In this document: piece by piece, positions 29,876 to 38,680 of the stretch
Position numbering within the stretch: position 1 is the stretch's first letter
Layout of the letters: every line of letters starts with the position of its first letter
Source: Streptomyces sp. NBC_00154
GTDB taxonomy: Bacteria > Actinomycetota > Actinomycetes > Streptomycetales > Streptomycetaceae
Direction: 5' to 3'
Length of the DNA stretch: 64,000 nucleotides
NCBI RefSeq assembly: GCF_026342835.1
Contig: NZ_JAPEMI010000002.1
Coordinates: 682,001 to 746,000 of the forward strand
Notes under the pieces: generated by a model
What the model was told of the DNA's origin: nothing
What the model saw: only the letters and a program-made list of their open reading frames with translations
The model's database searches: none
Made by a program: the position numbers and the translations under genes

Positions 29876-31177
29876 TCAGGCCAGGAGTGCGCGGGCGTAG
29901 TAGTCCTTCTCGTCCCGAACACCGGGAAGCGCGAAGAAGTAACCCCCGCCCCTCGGGCTGATGAACGGCACCAGTGCTTCGCCTTCCAGCCGGGTCTGCA
30001 TGGCGATGTAGGTGTTCAGCTTTCGCTGGAAGCAGACGAATGCATGCCCCATGTCGAGTTCCGGCGGGTTGGGGCTCCGGTCGTAGTCGTAACTCCGACG
30101 CAGGATCGTGCTGGTCGCCGCGGTCTGCGGAGTCTGGGGATTGGCAAGGCGGATGTGAGAGTTCAGCGGGGTGATCAGGCCCTGCGGGTCGTTGGTGTAG
30201 ATGGGATCGAGGAGATCCGTGGCGTTCTCATCCGCGGCGTACATGGGCGCGCCGCTCGCCTTGCGGCGGCCGAAGATCCGCTCCTGTTGAGCAACGGGCA
30301 CCTTCTGCCACGCCTCGATGAAGAAGTGCACGATACGCACCACGTGGTACGTGCCGCCTGCGGTCCAGGCCGGCTCGGCGCTCTTCGGCTGGACCCAGAC
30401 CACCTGATTCATCTGGGCCTCGTCGGAGAGAGTCGGGTTGGAGATTCCGTCCTTGAAGCCGAACCAGTCGCGCCGGACACCGACGGGACGCTCCGGATTG
30501 CGCTGGCCGTCAATGCGCCAGCGCAGCTTCATCGCTGATTTGGTGTGGGTCAGGATGTCGAGCAATGCGTGCACCGTCGTGTCGCGGTGATCGGCGCAGA
30601 TCTGGATCAGCAGGTCACCCTGGCTCAGCGCGGGGTCCAGGTCGTCATGGCGGAAAGGCTTCATCGTAGTGAGCTGGACCGGCTTGCGCTTGCTCAATCC
30701 GTAGCGGCTGTCGAAGAGGGATGCACCCACTCCGACTGTCAGGGTGAGACCATCCGCCACGAACGTGGGTCCCATGATGCCGTTGTCCGACGGCGCTGCG
30801 GTCCGCGGCACCTTCGGTGGCCTGCCGCCCGCCGTGAGGAAGCGGGCTCGCGACGTCAGCGTGCGGAACAGATCGGTGAGCTTCGCACGGCTGGAGACGG
30901 TCACGTCGAACGAGACGAAAATCGCGTCCTGTTGGGGCAGAGAGGCGATGCCTGCCTGGTGATGACCATGAAACGGAATCGTGCGGGATTTCGGTTCCGC
31001 CTTGATCTCGACGGTCGGGTCGGCACTCGCCGCACTGCTGCCCAGGACGGTCGCGCCCGCCGCTCCTGCCAGGCCCGCGGCGGCGCCGTGAAGAAACGAC
31101 CGCCGGGCAAACGCACTCGCCGGGCACCCTTCGCCGCTCCACCCTTCCTCCAGGGTCGCGGATGTCTCGTGAGCCAT
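29876..31177 (-). CDS. Tat-exported DyP-type peroxidase
   Basis: 433 residues. The signal has F-A-R-R-S-F-L-H-G, a twin-arginine motif, ending near A-S-A-D (about 50). The peroxidase signature G-F-K-D-G-I-S-N-P (distal Asp) is near residue 250, and N-S-H-I-R-L-A-N-P supplies the proximal heme His. It is closest to the EfeB group, but no efeU or efeO gene is adjacent, so iron uptake is less likely than general oxidation of dyes or phenols. ATG at 31177 follows GAGGGGA. An AT-rich tract at 31309-31345 could hold the promoter. Confidence 0.88.
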   Translation of the reverse strand: MAHETSATLEEGWSGEGCPASAFARRSFLHGAAAGLAGAAGATVLGSSAASADPTVEIKAEPKSRTIPFHGHHQAGIASLPQQDAIFVSFDVTVSSRAKLTDLFRTLTSRARFLTAGGRPPKVPRTAAPSDNGIMGPTFVADGLTLTVGVGASLFDSRYGLSKRKPVQLTTMKPFRHDDLDPALSQGDLLIQICADHRDTTVHALLDILTHTKSAMKLRWRIDGQRNPERPVGVRRDWFGFKDGISNPTLSDEAQMNQVVWVQPKSAEPAWTAGGTYHVVRIVHFFIEAWQKVPVAQQERIFGRRKASGAPMYAADENATDLLDPIYTNDPQGLITPLNSHIRLANPQTPQTAATSTILRRSYDYDRSPNPPELDMGHAFVCFQRKLNTYIAMQTRLEGEALVPFISPRGGGYFFALPGVRDEKDYYARALLA

Positions 31178-31761
31178 GGTTCCCCTCAGGCAAGGATCCA
31201 GGCGGCAAGTCGTGCGGTGCCGCCGCGATCGGATTCCGTGAGCCGGCCCCGGCCCACAAGGCGCGCGACCGCGTGCGGCGGCCCAACCAGCGTCGGGATT
31301 GCCGCCAGTTACATAAATGTTTCGTAAAAGGTAATTTATTGGACGTGCGCGCTCGCGCCACTGGAGAGACGCCGTTTGGTCAACCCCTCCATCGCCGACG
31401 CGGATCTGAGGGCGTGGCCCGTCGAGCGCGCGGCGGCGAGAGCAGCCCTGATGGCGCGTTGGGGGCGTCGGAGTACAGCGCGGCCGTCCGTGCCGGTCAT
31501 GACGACGGTCTGTGTGTCCAGTGCGGTGAAGACTTCCTCGACCAGGCGCTCGGCCACTCGGGTTCCTCGGCCGGATCAAGCAGTCGACGGCGCTCTCGTA
31601 AGCGAGGTCGACCGAACGGGTGGCCCGGCGGTAGTGCGGTTCAGCGGCGTCTACAAGTCGCTCGTGGTGGACCGGCACGACGGTCGCCACGGAGCCGCTC
31701 ACTCACGTCAACTCATGGGGCCCCAGTACGGGCCTGCGGCAAAGCGGCACCATTGACGACG
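31178..31761. other. Intergenic with transposase remnant and AT-rich tract
   Basis: 584 bases. It holds the likely peroxidase promoter region, an AT-rich tract (31309-31345) with TTAC...GTAA inverted arms, and the IS110-like remnant listed separately. Confidence 0.5.
31336..31575 (-). pseudogene. Possible IS110-family transposase remnant
   Basis: About 78 codons open after a TGA at 31576. The frame contains E-E-V-F-T-A-L-D-T-Q-T-V-V-M-T-G-T, which resembles the linker segment of IS110-type transposases (A-L-D-x-Q-T-V-x-V-x-G-T). Neither the DEDD catalytic part nor the C-terminal Ser domain is present. The match rests on a short motif recalled from memory. Confidence 0.4.
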
Positions 31762-32292
31762 TCAGGACGACGCCCCCTCGGCGTTAACGTCCCCGGTGAG
31801 GTCGTGCGGGGAGGTTAGGCCCTCAACGAAGGACCGAAAGTCCCGGGCAAGGGTCAGCTCTGTGTTGTCGTCGGCATCGAACCACGTCACCGACGGTTCA
31901 CCGTGCCGCCCGCACCGCCGGTAGTCGAGCCCGATCCACCAGTGCCCGTCACCGGACAGAAGCACGACCGGTGAAGGCAGCCCCCATTCGGCGACCAGAT
32001 ACGGGCTGTCGAGGAGGGATGTCATGGGCTCGCGGCGGCCTATGCCCATGAGCGTGTCGAACGGAACGTGATTTTCACTCCACGAGGTAGGCCGGTCGGT
32101 GGGGAACGCACTCCTTCCATCCGCTACCAGGCCCCCGTTCTGCGCTCGGAGCAGGGCAACCAGAGGAGCCGGGAGGGTGACATCAAGCAGACGCTCCGCT
32201 TCCCGAATGATCTCGTCAGTCACCGGCGGCTGGACGCCGTAGCTGGTGCCGTCCATCCAGAAGGTGTCCCTGACGTCCTCGAAGTGCGCCAT
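31762..32292 (-). CDS. SMI1/KNR4 (SUKH) family protein
   Basis: 176 residues. Early block I-I-R-E-A-E-R-L-L-D-V-T-L-P-A-P-L-V-A-L-L-R-A-Q-N-G-G and later L-L-S-G-D-G-H-W-W-I-G-L-D-Y-R are typical of SUKH proteins, many of which act as immunity proteins against secreted or contact-delivered toxins. No toxin gene is recognised next to it, so it may be an orphan immunity protein. ATG at 32292 is preceded by AGGA at 9 bases; an ATG three codons earlier is possible. Confidence 0.75.
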   Translation of the reverse strand: MAHFEDVRDTFWMDGTSYGVQPPVTDEIIREAERLLDVTLPAPLVALLRAQNGGLVADGRSAFPTDRPTSWSENHVPFDTLMGIGRREPMTSLLDSPYLVAEWGLPSPVVLLSGDGHWWIGLDYRRCGRHGEPSVTWFDADDNTELTLARDFRSFVEGLTSPHDLTGDVNAEGASS

Positions 32293-32860
32293 GGTCGGCA
32301 TCCTACGGGGCTGGCCTTCGGCTTCCGATGAGCACCAATGGGCAAGCTGGTCTTGAGCGGGCCCGGAACTGCCCCTCGAGGCCTCTGTCCCGCAGATCCT
32401 GAACGCGGTTTCAGTGATTCGATTTCCGTCGGTCGGCGACAGTGCTGTGACAGGGTATTTCCTGTGGTTCCGGCACGGTTGGCGCTGCAAGAGGGATGAC
32501 CAAATATTCCTCGAAGGTCTCCAGTTGACATGCAGTGGCCCGGTGGGAGGCTTGAAGTGGGTGTCCTGGAGGGCGCATTCGCTGCGCCTGCTGCTGCGGC
32601 CGGAGAGGAAACGGGAAGCGCGCCGGGCAATTGGCATCGTGCGGCTCCCCGGTCAGTTCCTCGCGCCAATTTTGAGTGAGCATTTTTCGGAACCTCTTTA
32701 GATGTGTCGGTAGTGCGTCGTTGCGCACCGGCGCACGTAGCCATGTGCGTCCTGCGTGCGCGTTTTATGGGGTGCATGCGCGGCGAACTCAGTTGATTCA
32801 TTCGTGAACCTTGTTCTTTCCGTCAATATTCGGAATATCGGACAGGAGGAGAGAATCCCC
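32293..32860. other. Intergenic, divergent promoter region
   Basis: 568 bases between the SUKH gene and the dehydrogenase. A minus-strand frame (32411-32728) and a plus-strand frame (32414-32701) overlap each other; neither has a domain or strong ribosome site. Base composition is less GC-rich from 32680 to 32860, as expected for promoters. Confidence 0.5.
32826..32838. promoter_or_regulatory. Candidate operator of dehydrogenase gene
   Basis: ATATTC-G-GAATAT, a perfect 6-base inverted repeat around one base, lies between the presumed promoter and the ribosome site of the dehydrogenase gene. Confidence 0.4.
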
Positions 32861-34015
32861 ATGAAGGCTCTGGTGTATGACGGGCCGCATTCGGTGAACG
32901 TGCAGGACGTGCCGGACGCGAGGATCGAGCGGCCGACGGATGTGCTGGTGAAGATCACTTCCACCAACATTTGCGGGTCGGACCTGCATATGTATGAGGG
33001 GCGCACGGACATGGAGACGGGGCGTGTCCTCGGCCACGAGAACATGGGGGAGGTCATCGAGGTCGGCGACGGCGTGGACCGTGTGCGGGTGGGGGACCTG
33101 GTCTGTTTGCCGTTCAACATCAGCTGCGGGTTCTGCCGCAACTGTGACAACGGGCTGACGGCCTTCTGCCTGACCACGCCGGTGGATCCGACGATGGCCG
33201 GTGCCGCATACGGCTTCGCGGGAATGGGCCCCTACAACGGCGGTCAGGCAGAGTTCCTGCGGGTTCCGTACGGCGACTCCAACTGCCTGGTGCTGCCGGA
33301 GGAGGCGAGGGAGAAGCAGACCGACTACGTGATGCTGTCCGACATCTTCCCGACCGGCTGGCACTGCACGGAGCTGGCCGGCGTGCAGCCGGGCGAGACC
33401 GTTGTCATCTATGGCGCGGGCCCGGTCGGTCTGATGGCGGCGCTGTCGGCAAATCTCAAGAGCGCCGCGAAGGTGATGGTCGTCGACCGCCACCCGGACC
33501 GGCTCGCGCTCGCAGAGCAGATCGGTGCGATTCCCATCGATGACTCCAAGGCTTCGCCGATCGACCAGATCAACGAGCTCACCAACGGTCTGGGGGCGGA
33601 CCGTGGGTGTGAGTGCGTTGGCTACCAGGCGCACGACCCTCAGGGCGTCGAGCACCCGAACCTGACGCTCAACAACCTGGTGCACTCGGTGAAGTTCACC
33701 GGGACGATCGGGGTCGTGGGTGTCTTCGTGCCGCAAGACCCGGGGAGCCCGGACAAGCTGTACAAGGAGGACGGCGAGGTCGCCTTCGACTACGGCCTGT
33801 ACTGGTTCAAGGGGCAGTCGATGGGAACCGGGCAGGCCAATGTCAAGGCGTACAACCGACAGCTGTGCGCCCTGATAGAGCAGGGCAAGGCCAAGCCCTC
33901 GTGGATCGTCTCCCACGAGCTGCCGCTGGACCAGGCCCCCGCCGGCTACCAGCACTTCGACGCTCGTGACGACGGCTGGACCAAGGTCGTCCTCCACCCC
34001 AACGGCTCGAGCTGA
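32861..34015 (+). CDS. Zinc-dependent alcohol dehydrogenase, glutathione-independent formaldehyde dehydrogenase type
   Basis: 384 residues. The catalytic-zinc Cys and following His are in N-I-C-G-S-D-L-H (about 38-44), and G-H-E-N-M-G supplies the next ligand. The four structural-zinc Cys are in C-G-F-C-R-N-C-D-N-G-L-T-A-F-C. NAD binding is at V-I-Y-G-A-G-P-V-G-L (about 185). The length and the E-C-V-G-Y-Q-A-H insertion fit the FdhA subgroup that oxidises formaldehyde and dismutates aldehydes. A strong GGAGGAGAG is 5 bases before the ATG. An SDR gene follows on the same strand 133 bases later. Confidence 0.87.
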   Translation: MKALVYDGPHSVNVQDVPDARIERPTDVLVKITSTNICGSDLHMYEGRTDMETGRVLGHENMGEVIEVGDGVDRVRVGDLVCLPFNISCGFCRNCDNGLTAFCLTTPVDPTMAGAAYGFAGMGPYNGGQAEFLRVPYGDSNCLVLPEEAREKQTDYVMLSDIFPTGWHCTELAGVQPGETVVIYGAGPVGLMAALSANLKSAAKVMVVDRHPDRLALAEQIGAIPIDDSKASPIDQINELTNGLGADRGCECVGYQAHDPQGVEHPNLTLNNLVHSVKFTGTIGVVGVFVPQDPGSPDKLYKEDGEVAFDYGLYWFKGQSMGTGQANVKAYNRQLCALIEQGKAKPSWIVSHELPLDQAPAGYQHFDARDDGWTKVVLHPNGSS

Positions 34016-34148
34016 CCGACGGGCCACCCCTGGGTAAGGCGCCCACGGTGACGAGGACGATCGCGGCAGTCCGTGAGTTCTGGGGCCCGTACGCCGCGTT
34101 ACCCGCACTCGGCGTGACCACCGGATTCCCGTGGACGGGAGAAGACCG

Positions 34149-34916
34149 ATGAGCAGAAGGCTGACAGGCAGGAAGGCCCTCGTCACCGGTGGCGCACGAG
34201 GGATCGGCGCGGCTGTGGCCCGCAGGCTCGCCGCTGACGGGGCAGACGTGGCAATCAACTACCGGAGCAGCGGCGACGCGGCCGAAGCGCTCGCCGCCGA
34301 GATCACCGCCGACGGCTGCCGCGCGGTCGCGATCAAGGCGGACGTCAGCGATCCGGACCAGATCCGGCGCTTGGCCGATGAGGCCGACGAAGCTCTTGGC
34401 GGACTCGACATTCTGGTCAGCAACGCCGGAATTGAGTACTTCGGCAAGCTGGACGACGTCACCCCCGCCGACTTCGACCGTGTCTTCGCCATCAACACGC
34501 GAGCCCAGTTCTTCGCCGTACAGAACGTCGCACGGCATATGGGTGAAGGAGGGAGGATCGTACTCATGTCATCGCAGAGTGCCCACAAGGCGGTTTTCTA
34601 CCACGCCCTTTATGCGTCGAGTAAGGCCGCAGTCGAATGCATCGCGCTCAACCTCAGCGCCGAACTCGGCAGGCGCGGTATCACCATCAACGCCATCGCG
34701 CCCGGGGGAACCGTCACCGACATGTCCGCTCAAGCGGCTTCCCACTACGTCCATCCCGACGTCGACGCTGAATTCCACACCCTTGTCCGCACCGCCAGTT
34801 CGCTCGGTCGGATGGCCCAGCCCTCCGAAATCGCAGCGGTCGTCTCGTTCCTGGTGTCGGACGATGCCTCGTTCATCACCGGCCGGACCATCCAGGCCGA
34901 CGGTGGCTGGTTCTGA
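34149..34916 (+). CDS. Short-chain dehydrogenase/reductase
   Basis: 255 residues. T-G-G-A-R-G-I-G binds the cofactor (about 15), N-A-G is at about 92, the catalytic Ser is in M-S-S-Q-S and the Tyr/Lys pair in Y-A-S-S-K (about 158). F-I-T-G-R-T-I-Q-A-D-G-G-W near the end is typical of FabG-like enzymes. ATG at 34149 with GGGAG at 7 bases is preferred over a GTG six codons earlier. The substrate cannot be told from sequence; it may form a unit with the preceding dehydrogenase. Confidence 0.85.
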   Translation: MSRRLTGRKALVTGGARGIGAAVARRLAADGADVAINYRSSGDAAEALAAEITADGCRAVAIKADVSDPDQIRRLADEADEALGGLDILVSNAGIEYFGKLDDVTPADFDRVFAINTRAQFFAVQNVARHMGEGGRIVLMSSQSAHKAVFYHALYASSKAAVECIALNLSAELGRRGITINAIAPGGTVTDMSAQAASHYVHPDVDAEFHTLVRTASSLGRMAQPSEIAAVVSFLVSDDASFITGRTIQADGGWF

Positions 34917-35007
34917 CCCAAGAAGGGCAACGGCTGGGTCGGTGCGGGCCGTATGGGCTTCCGACCCGCCGCCCGGCTGCTGGACTCGGACGCTTGCTTC
35001 GGCTCGG

Positions 35008-37302
35008 TCATGACCGCATGCCGTCCAGGGTGAGGTGCAAGGTGGCGCCGGCCGAGCCATTGCCATCCGGCGGTGCCGTCGGGCTCGGTGCCCTGGTCAC
35101 CGAGTACGGGCGGCGGGGCAGGCCGGTCAGCCGGAACCTGCCGTCGCGGTCGGTGATGGTGCGCGCCACGACCTTCCCCGTCGCGTCGACGGCGCGTATG
35201 ACGGCCCCGGGCAGTGGGCGGTCCGGGCTTGCCGCGCGGACCGCACCGGCGATCTGCCCGTTCGTCCGAGGGGCGGTTTCCGCGGCGGCGGGTTGGCCGT
35301 CGCCACCGGTCGTCATCGAGTACGTGGCCGGGCGGTAGCCATGTGCCGTGACGATCAGCGCGTACGCCGCGAGGGGGGAGTCCCTGGTGAGGTGAGGTCG
35401 GTCTTCGCGCCGTCCGGGCCGACTGGCTCGATCCGTCGGTGGGGTGGAGCATGCGACGCCCGAGGCGAGCCCGTGGCTTCCCACGGGGACGGCCGCTCGG
35501 TCCGGTGTCAGGGAGCCGTGGTGTGCCGCCTCTGGGCCCCGGAGTGCCGGGCAGGAATAGTCCGTGGTGCCGACGGTGGTCGGCCTTTCGGTGTGCACGT
35601 ATTTGCCGCCGCGCAGCCAGGAGGCGACAGCGGCGACGAGGCAGGCGGCGATCGCGAACATGAACGCGGCGTCCAGGCTGTTCGCGAACGGCCCGGAGAT
35701 CAGCGCGGGGAAGAAGCCACGGCCGGTCAGGTAGGCCGCGTGGCTCGCCGGCAGCTGATCCAGCACATTCGGGCCGAGCAGTGTCTGGACCGGGTTGTAG
35801 CCCAGCAGCGAGGCGAACAGCACCGAGACCGGTGGCAGTGCCGACAGCCGGTGCGCGTCGCCGGCGGGGACGCCCTGGGCGACGAGGCCGCTGGACAGGG
35901 CGTGCGGCAGTGTGCCGGCCAGGCCGAGGACGATCAGGCTGAAGAACACCCCGATCGACAGCACCAGCGCAGAGTTCTGGAAGGTGGTGCTCATGCCGCC
36001 GCCGACCCCGCGCTGGTCCGCGGGCAGGCTGTTCATGATCCCGGCCCGGTTCGGGGAAGCGAACAGTCCCATCCCGATCCCGTTGAGCAGGAGGATCGCG
36101 GCAAAGGTCCCGTAATGGAAATCGACCGGCAGCAGTGCCAGCAGCACGAAGCTGCCGGCGGCGACGAGCATGCCGCCGGTGGCGAACGGCCGCGCCCCGA
36201 AGCGGTCGGACAGCCAGCCTGAGATCGGCCCGGCGATCAGGAATCCGACGGTGAGCGGCAGCATGTAGATGCCCGCCCATAGCGGGGTCTCGGTGAAGCC
36301 GTAGCCACGCCGGGGCAGCCAGATGCCCTGCAGCCAGATGATCAGGACGAACATCAGCCCGCCGCGTCCCATCCCGGACAGCAGGCTTGCGAGGTTCCCG
36401 GCGGTGAATGCACGGATACGGAACAAGCTCATCCGGAACATCGGCTCCGCGACCCTGGTCTCCACGATGCCGAAGATCACCAGCATGGCCACGCCGCCGA
36501 TCAGGGCGGACAGCACCCACGGGTTGGTCCAGCCCATGGTGTGCCCGCGGTAGGGCTGGATGCCGTAGGTGATGCCGGCCAGCACCGCGACCAGCCCGAC
36601 AGCGAAGGTCAGATTGCCCCACCAGTCCAGCCGGGCGGGCCGCCGGATGCCGGTGTCGTGCAGTTTCCGATACGACCAGAACGTGCCGAACACCCCGATC
36701 GGCACCGACACCAGGAACACCATGCGCCACTCCACCGGGGCGAGCAGCCCTCCGAGCACCAGCCCCATGAACGAGCCGGCGATGCCCGCTACCTGGTTCA
36801 GCCCCAACGCCAGGCCGCGCCTGTCGGGCGGGAACGCGTCAGTGATGATCGCATTGGAATTGGCCATCAGCATCGCGCCGCCGACACCCTGGCCCACGCG
36901 CATCAGGATCAGCCACAGTGCGCCCGCCGTGCCATGCATCCAGGTCACCGACAGCAACACCGAGAACACGGTGAAAACCGCGAATCCCGCGTTGTACATG
37001 CGAACCCGGCCGTACATGTCGCCCATCCGGCCGAAGGTGACCACGAGCACCGCTGTAACCACCAAATACCCCGTGATCAACCACAGCAGCAGACTTGTGT
37101 TCCCCGGCTGCAGAGGATCGATCCCGATTCCACGGAAGATGTCCGGCAGCGCGATAAGCATGATCGACGCGTTGATCGTGGCTATCAGAACACCCAGCGT
37201 GGTGTTGGACAGCACGACCCACGAATAGTGCGAGTCGGCGGTATCAGCGGCGTCCCTGGCCTGCCCCCGCGCCGCACACGATCCGGCGGACCTCGAAGTC
37301 AT
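35008..37302 (-). CDS. DHA2-type MFS transporter with C-terminal carboxypeptidase-regulatory-like domain
   Basis: 764 residues. About 14 membrane helices fill residues 25-555, with G-R-M-G-D-M-Y-G-R between helices 2 and 3 as in drug:H+ antiporters of the DHA2 group. The cytosolic tail then holds a beta-sandwich like CarboxypepD_reg (G-A-V-I-R-A-V-D-A, then D-G-R-F-R-L-T-G-L) at about 690-745. Just before it, Y-A-L-I-V-T-A-H-G-Y-R-P looks like the end of a second such domain whose beginning has become a Pro/Arg-rich stretch, suggesting frameshift decay. ATG at 37302 with AGGA at 7 bases. Drug or metabolite export is likely. Confidence 0.83.
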   Translation of the reverse strand: MTSRSAGSCAARGQARDAADTADSHYSWVVLSNTTLGVLIATINASIMLIALPDIFRGIGIDPLQPGNTSLLLWLITGYLVVTAVLVVTFGRMGDMYGRVRMYNAGFAVFTVFSVLLSVTWMHGTAGALWLILMRVGQGVGGAMLMANSNAIITDAFPPDRRGLALGLNQVAGIAGSFMGLVLGGLLAPVEWRMVFLVSVPIGVFGTFWSYRKLHDTGIRRPARLDWWGNLTFAVGLVAVLAGITYGIQPYRGHTMGWTNPWVLSALIGGVAMLVIFGIVETRVAEPMFRMSLFRIRAFTAGNLASLLSGMGRGGLMFVLIIWLQGIWLPRRGYGFTETPLWAGIYMLPLTVGFLIAGPISGWLSDRFGARPFATGGMLVAAGSFVLLALLPVDFHYGTFAAILLLNGIGMGLFASPNRAGIMNSLPADQRGVGGGMSTTFQNSALVLSIGVFFSLIVLGLAGTLPHALSSGLVAQGVPAGDAHRLSALPPVSVLFASLLGYNPVQTLLGPNVLDQLPASHAAYLTGRGFFPALISGPFANSLDAAFMFAIAACLVAAVASWLRGGKYVHTERPTTVGTTDYSCPALRGPEAAHHGSLTPDRAAVPVGSHGLASGVACSTPPTDRASRPGRREDRPHLTRDSPLAAYALIVTAHGYRPATYSMTTGGDGQPAAAETAPRTNGQIAGAVRAASPDRPLPGAVIRAVDATGKVVARTITDRDGRFRLTGLPRRPYSVTRAPSPTAPPDGNGSAGATLHLTLDGMRS

Positions 37303-37344
37303 GGGCACGTCCTCGGACGAGGAGCAATGGATCAATTCCCCCTT

Positions 37345-37364
37345 CCCAAGCTAACGACCTTGGG
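37345..37364. promoter_or_regulatory. Candidate operator upstream of MFS gene
   Basis: CCCAAG and CTTGGG flank an 8-base gap, 42 bases upstream of the MFS start codon. The arrangement suits a TetR- or MarR-type repressor site. No such regulator gene lies nearby. Confidence 0.4.
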
Positions 37365-37400
37365 GGCGATGGCAATAGGTGGGGTCGGCACGTGACGTGA

Positions 37401-37568
37401 GATGGCTTCATCGTCCGGCACCTGATCACGTTGGTGCACCCTCGGCTCGGACTGCCCCACGTTGCCTCGGCAGAGCTGTACGGGGTGGATCGCTCCACCG
37501 TCTCCGCAGCGATCCGGGAGGTCCGCCCGCTGCCGGCAGCGCACGGCTTCGCGTGCCCGACCCCTGGG
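37401..37568 (+). pseudogene. IS5-type transposase, N-terminal fragment
   Basis: 56 codons after a TGA read L-I-T-L-V-H-P-R-L-G-L-P-H-V, then A-E-L-Y-G-V-D-R-S-T-V-S-A-A-I-R-E-V-R-P-L, then A-A-H-G-F-A-C-P-T-P-G. This is the helix-turn-helix region of Streptomyces IS5-family transposases. It stops where the DNA upstream of the SDR gene begins; the continuation is found at 38558. Confidence 0.75.
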
Positions 37569-37718
37569 ACTGCCCAAAAATTCGGTGTCGGAATCGCGCC
37601 AGCCCGGCCCTCGGAGACGGAGCACCATGGTCCTCGAACCCGCTCGGAACAGTGTGAGTACCAGGACATTTTTCTGTGTCGTGCGGGATGGAAATCCGGT
37701 TTCAAAAGAAGGAAAATC

Positions 37719-38525
37719 GTGGATCTGAAGCTTCTGGACCGAGTCGCCATCGTTACCGGCGCGTCCAAGGGAATCGGCCTGGCCGTCACCCGTTCTCTGC
37801 TGGAAGAGGGCGCGAAAGTGGTGGCCGTCTCTCGCCGGATGACGCCGGAACTGAAGGACCTCGGGGGAGTAGGGCTCCTCCATGTGTCGGCCGACTTGAT
37901 GGACCCGGATGCACCGGGCCGGATCGTCGATCGCGCGGTCGGGCACTTCGGTGCGCTTGACATCCTGGTGAACAATGCGGGCGGCCGGCCCCCCGGTATC
38001 ACCATGCCTCGCACTGGATTCTTCGACGGTGACGACGCCGAGTGGCAGGCCATCTTCGAGTTCAACCTGTTCTCGACCGTCCGTATGACCCGCGCCGCCA
38101 TTCCCCGGATGATCGAGCGCGGTGGCGGTTCCATCGTCAACGTCTCCACCGGTATGGCCCGCCAGCCCGCGAGCGTCAACATCGAGTACGGAGCCGCCAA
38201 GGCCGGGCTGTCCAATCTCACCAAGGCGCTGTCGGAGGAGTTCGGACCTCAGGGGATTCGGGTCAACACGGTTTCCCCGGGCGCTGTGCGGACCGCGTGG
38301 TGGACCGAGAAAGGGGGAGCCGCGGACGTCATCGCCGGAATGGCCGGTGCCGACCGTGACACCGTCATGGAGACCATAGCCCCGCAGATGATGGGTCAGG
38401 TGACAGGCCGTCTGATCGACCCGCAGGAGGTCGCTGACGCCATCCTGCTCCTGGCTTCACCGCGGTCGGCCAGCACGATCGGTGCCGACTTCGCCGTCGA
38501 CGCCGGGTTCCACAAGAGCGTCTGA
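37719..38525 (+). CDS. Short-chain dehydrogenase/reductase inside split transposase
   Basis: 268 residues from a GTG with AAGGA at 7 bases. T-G-A-S-K-G-I-G binds the cofactor (about 14), N-N-A-G-G is at about 90, S-T-G-M holds the catalytic Ser and Y-G-A-A-K the Tyr/Lys pair (about 160). The ending G-A-D-F-A-V-D-A-G-F is typical of the family. The gene with about 150 upstream bases lies exactly between two halves of an IS5-type transposase, so it appears to be a cassette inserted as a block. The role is unknown. Confidence 0.85.
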   Translation: MDLKLLDRVAIVTGASKGIGLAVTRSLLEEGAKVVAVSRRMTPELKDLGGVGLLHVSADLMDPDAPGRIVDRAVGHFGALDILVNNAGGRPPGITMPRTGFFDGDDAEWQAIFEFNLFSTVRMTRAAIPRMIERGGGSIVNVSTGMARQPASVNIEYGAAKAGLSNLTKALSEEFGPQGIRVNTVSPGAVRTAWWTEKGGAADVIAGMAGADRDTVMETIAPQMMGQVTGRLIDPQEVADAILLLASPRSASTIGADFAVDAGFHKSV

Positions 38526-38546
38526 CGTACGCGGTCGATCGGCTGC

Positions 38547-38566
38547 CCGCTGCCGTACGGCAGCGG
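38547..38566. repeat. 20-bp perfect palindrome at cassette boundary
   Basis: CCGCTGCCGTACGGCAGCGG is its own complement. It lies 22 bases after the SDR stop and overlaps the point where transposase coding resumes. It may be a terminator stem or a recombination site. Confidence 0.6.
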
Positions 38567-38680
38567 AGGCTGGAGAATGTGTTCGCCGACGCCGAGCGTG
38601 TGGACCTGCGCATGGATGGCAATGAGCTACAGGTCAGACGCCCGCTCGCGGAACGCCCGGGCCGCAAGCCAGCTCAGGTC
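38558..38680 (+). pseudogene. IS5-type transposase, second fragment
   Basis: The frame R-Q-R-R-L-E-N-V-F-A-D-A-E, then V-D-L-R-M-D-G-N-E-L-Q-V-R-R-P and E-R-P-G-R-K continues the transposase begun at 37401 with no more than one residue missing. The D of L-R-M-D-G would be the first catalytic Asp. Downstream the frame decays, so the element is dead. Confidence 0.75.

Noticed and set aside
32411..32728. Minus-strand 105-codon frame upstream of the dehydrogenase
   Set aside because: No ribosome site or domain, and an equally long frame lies opposite.
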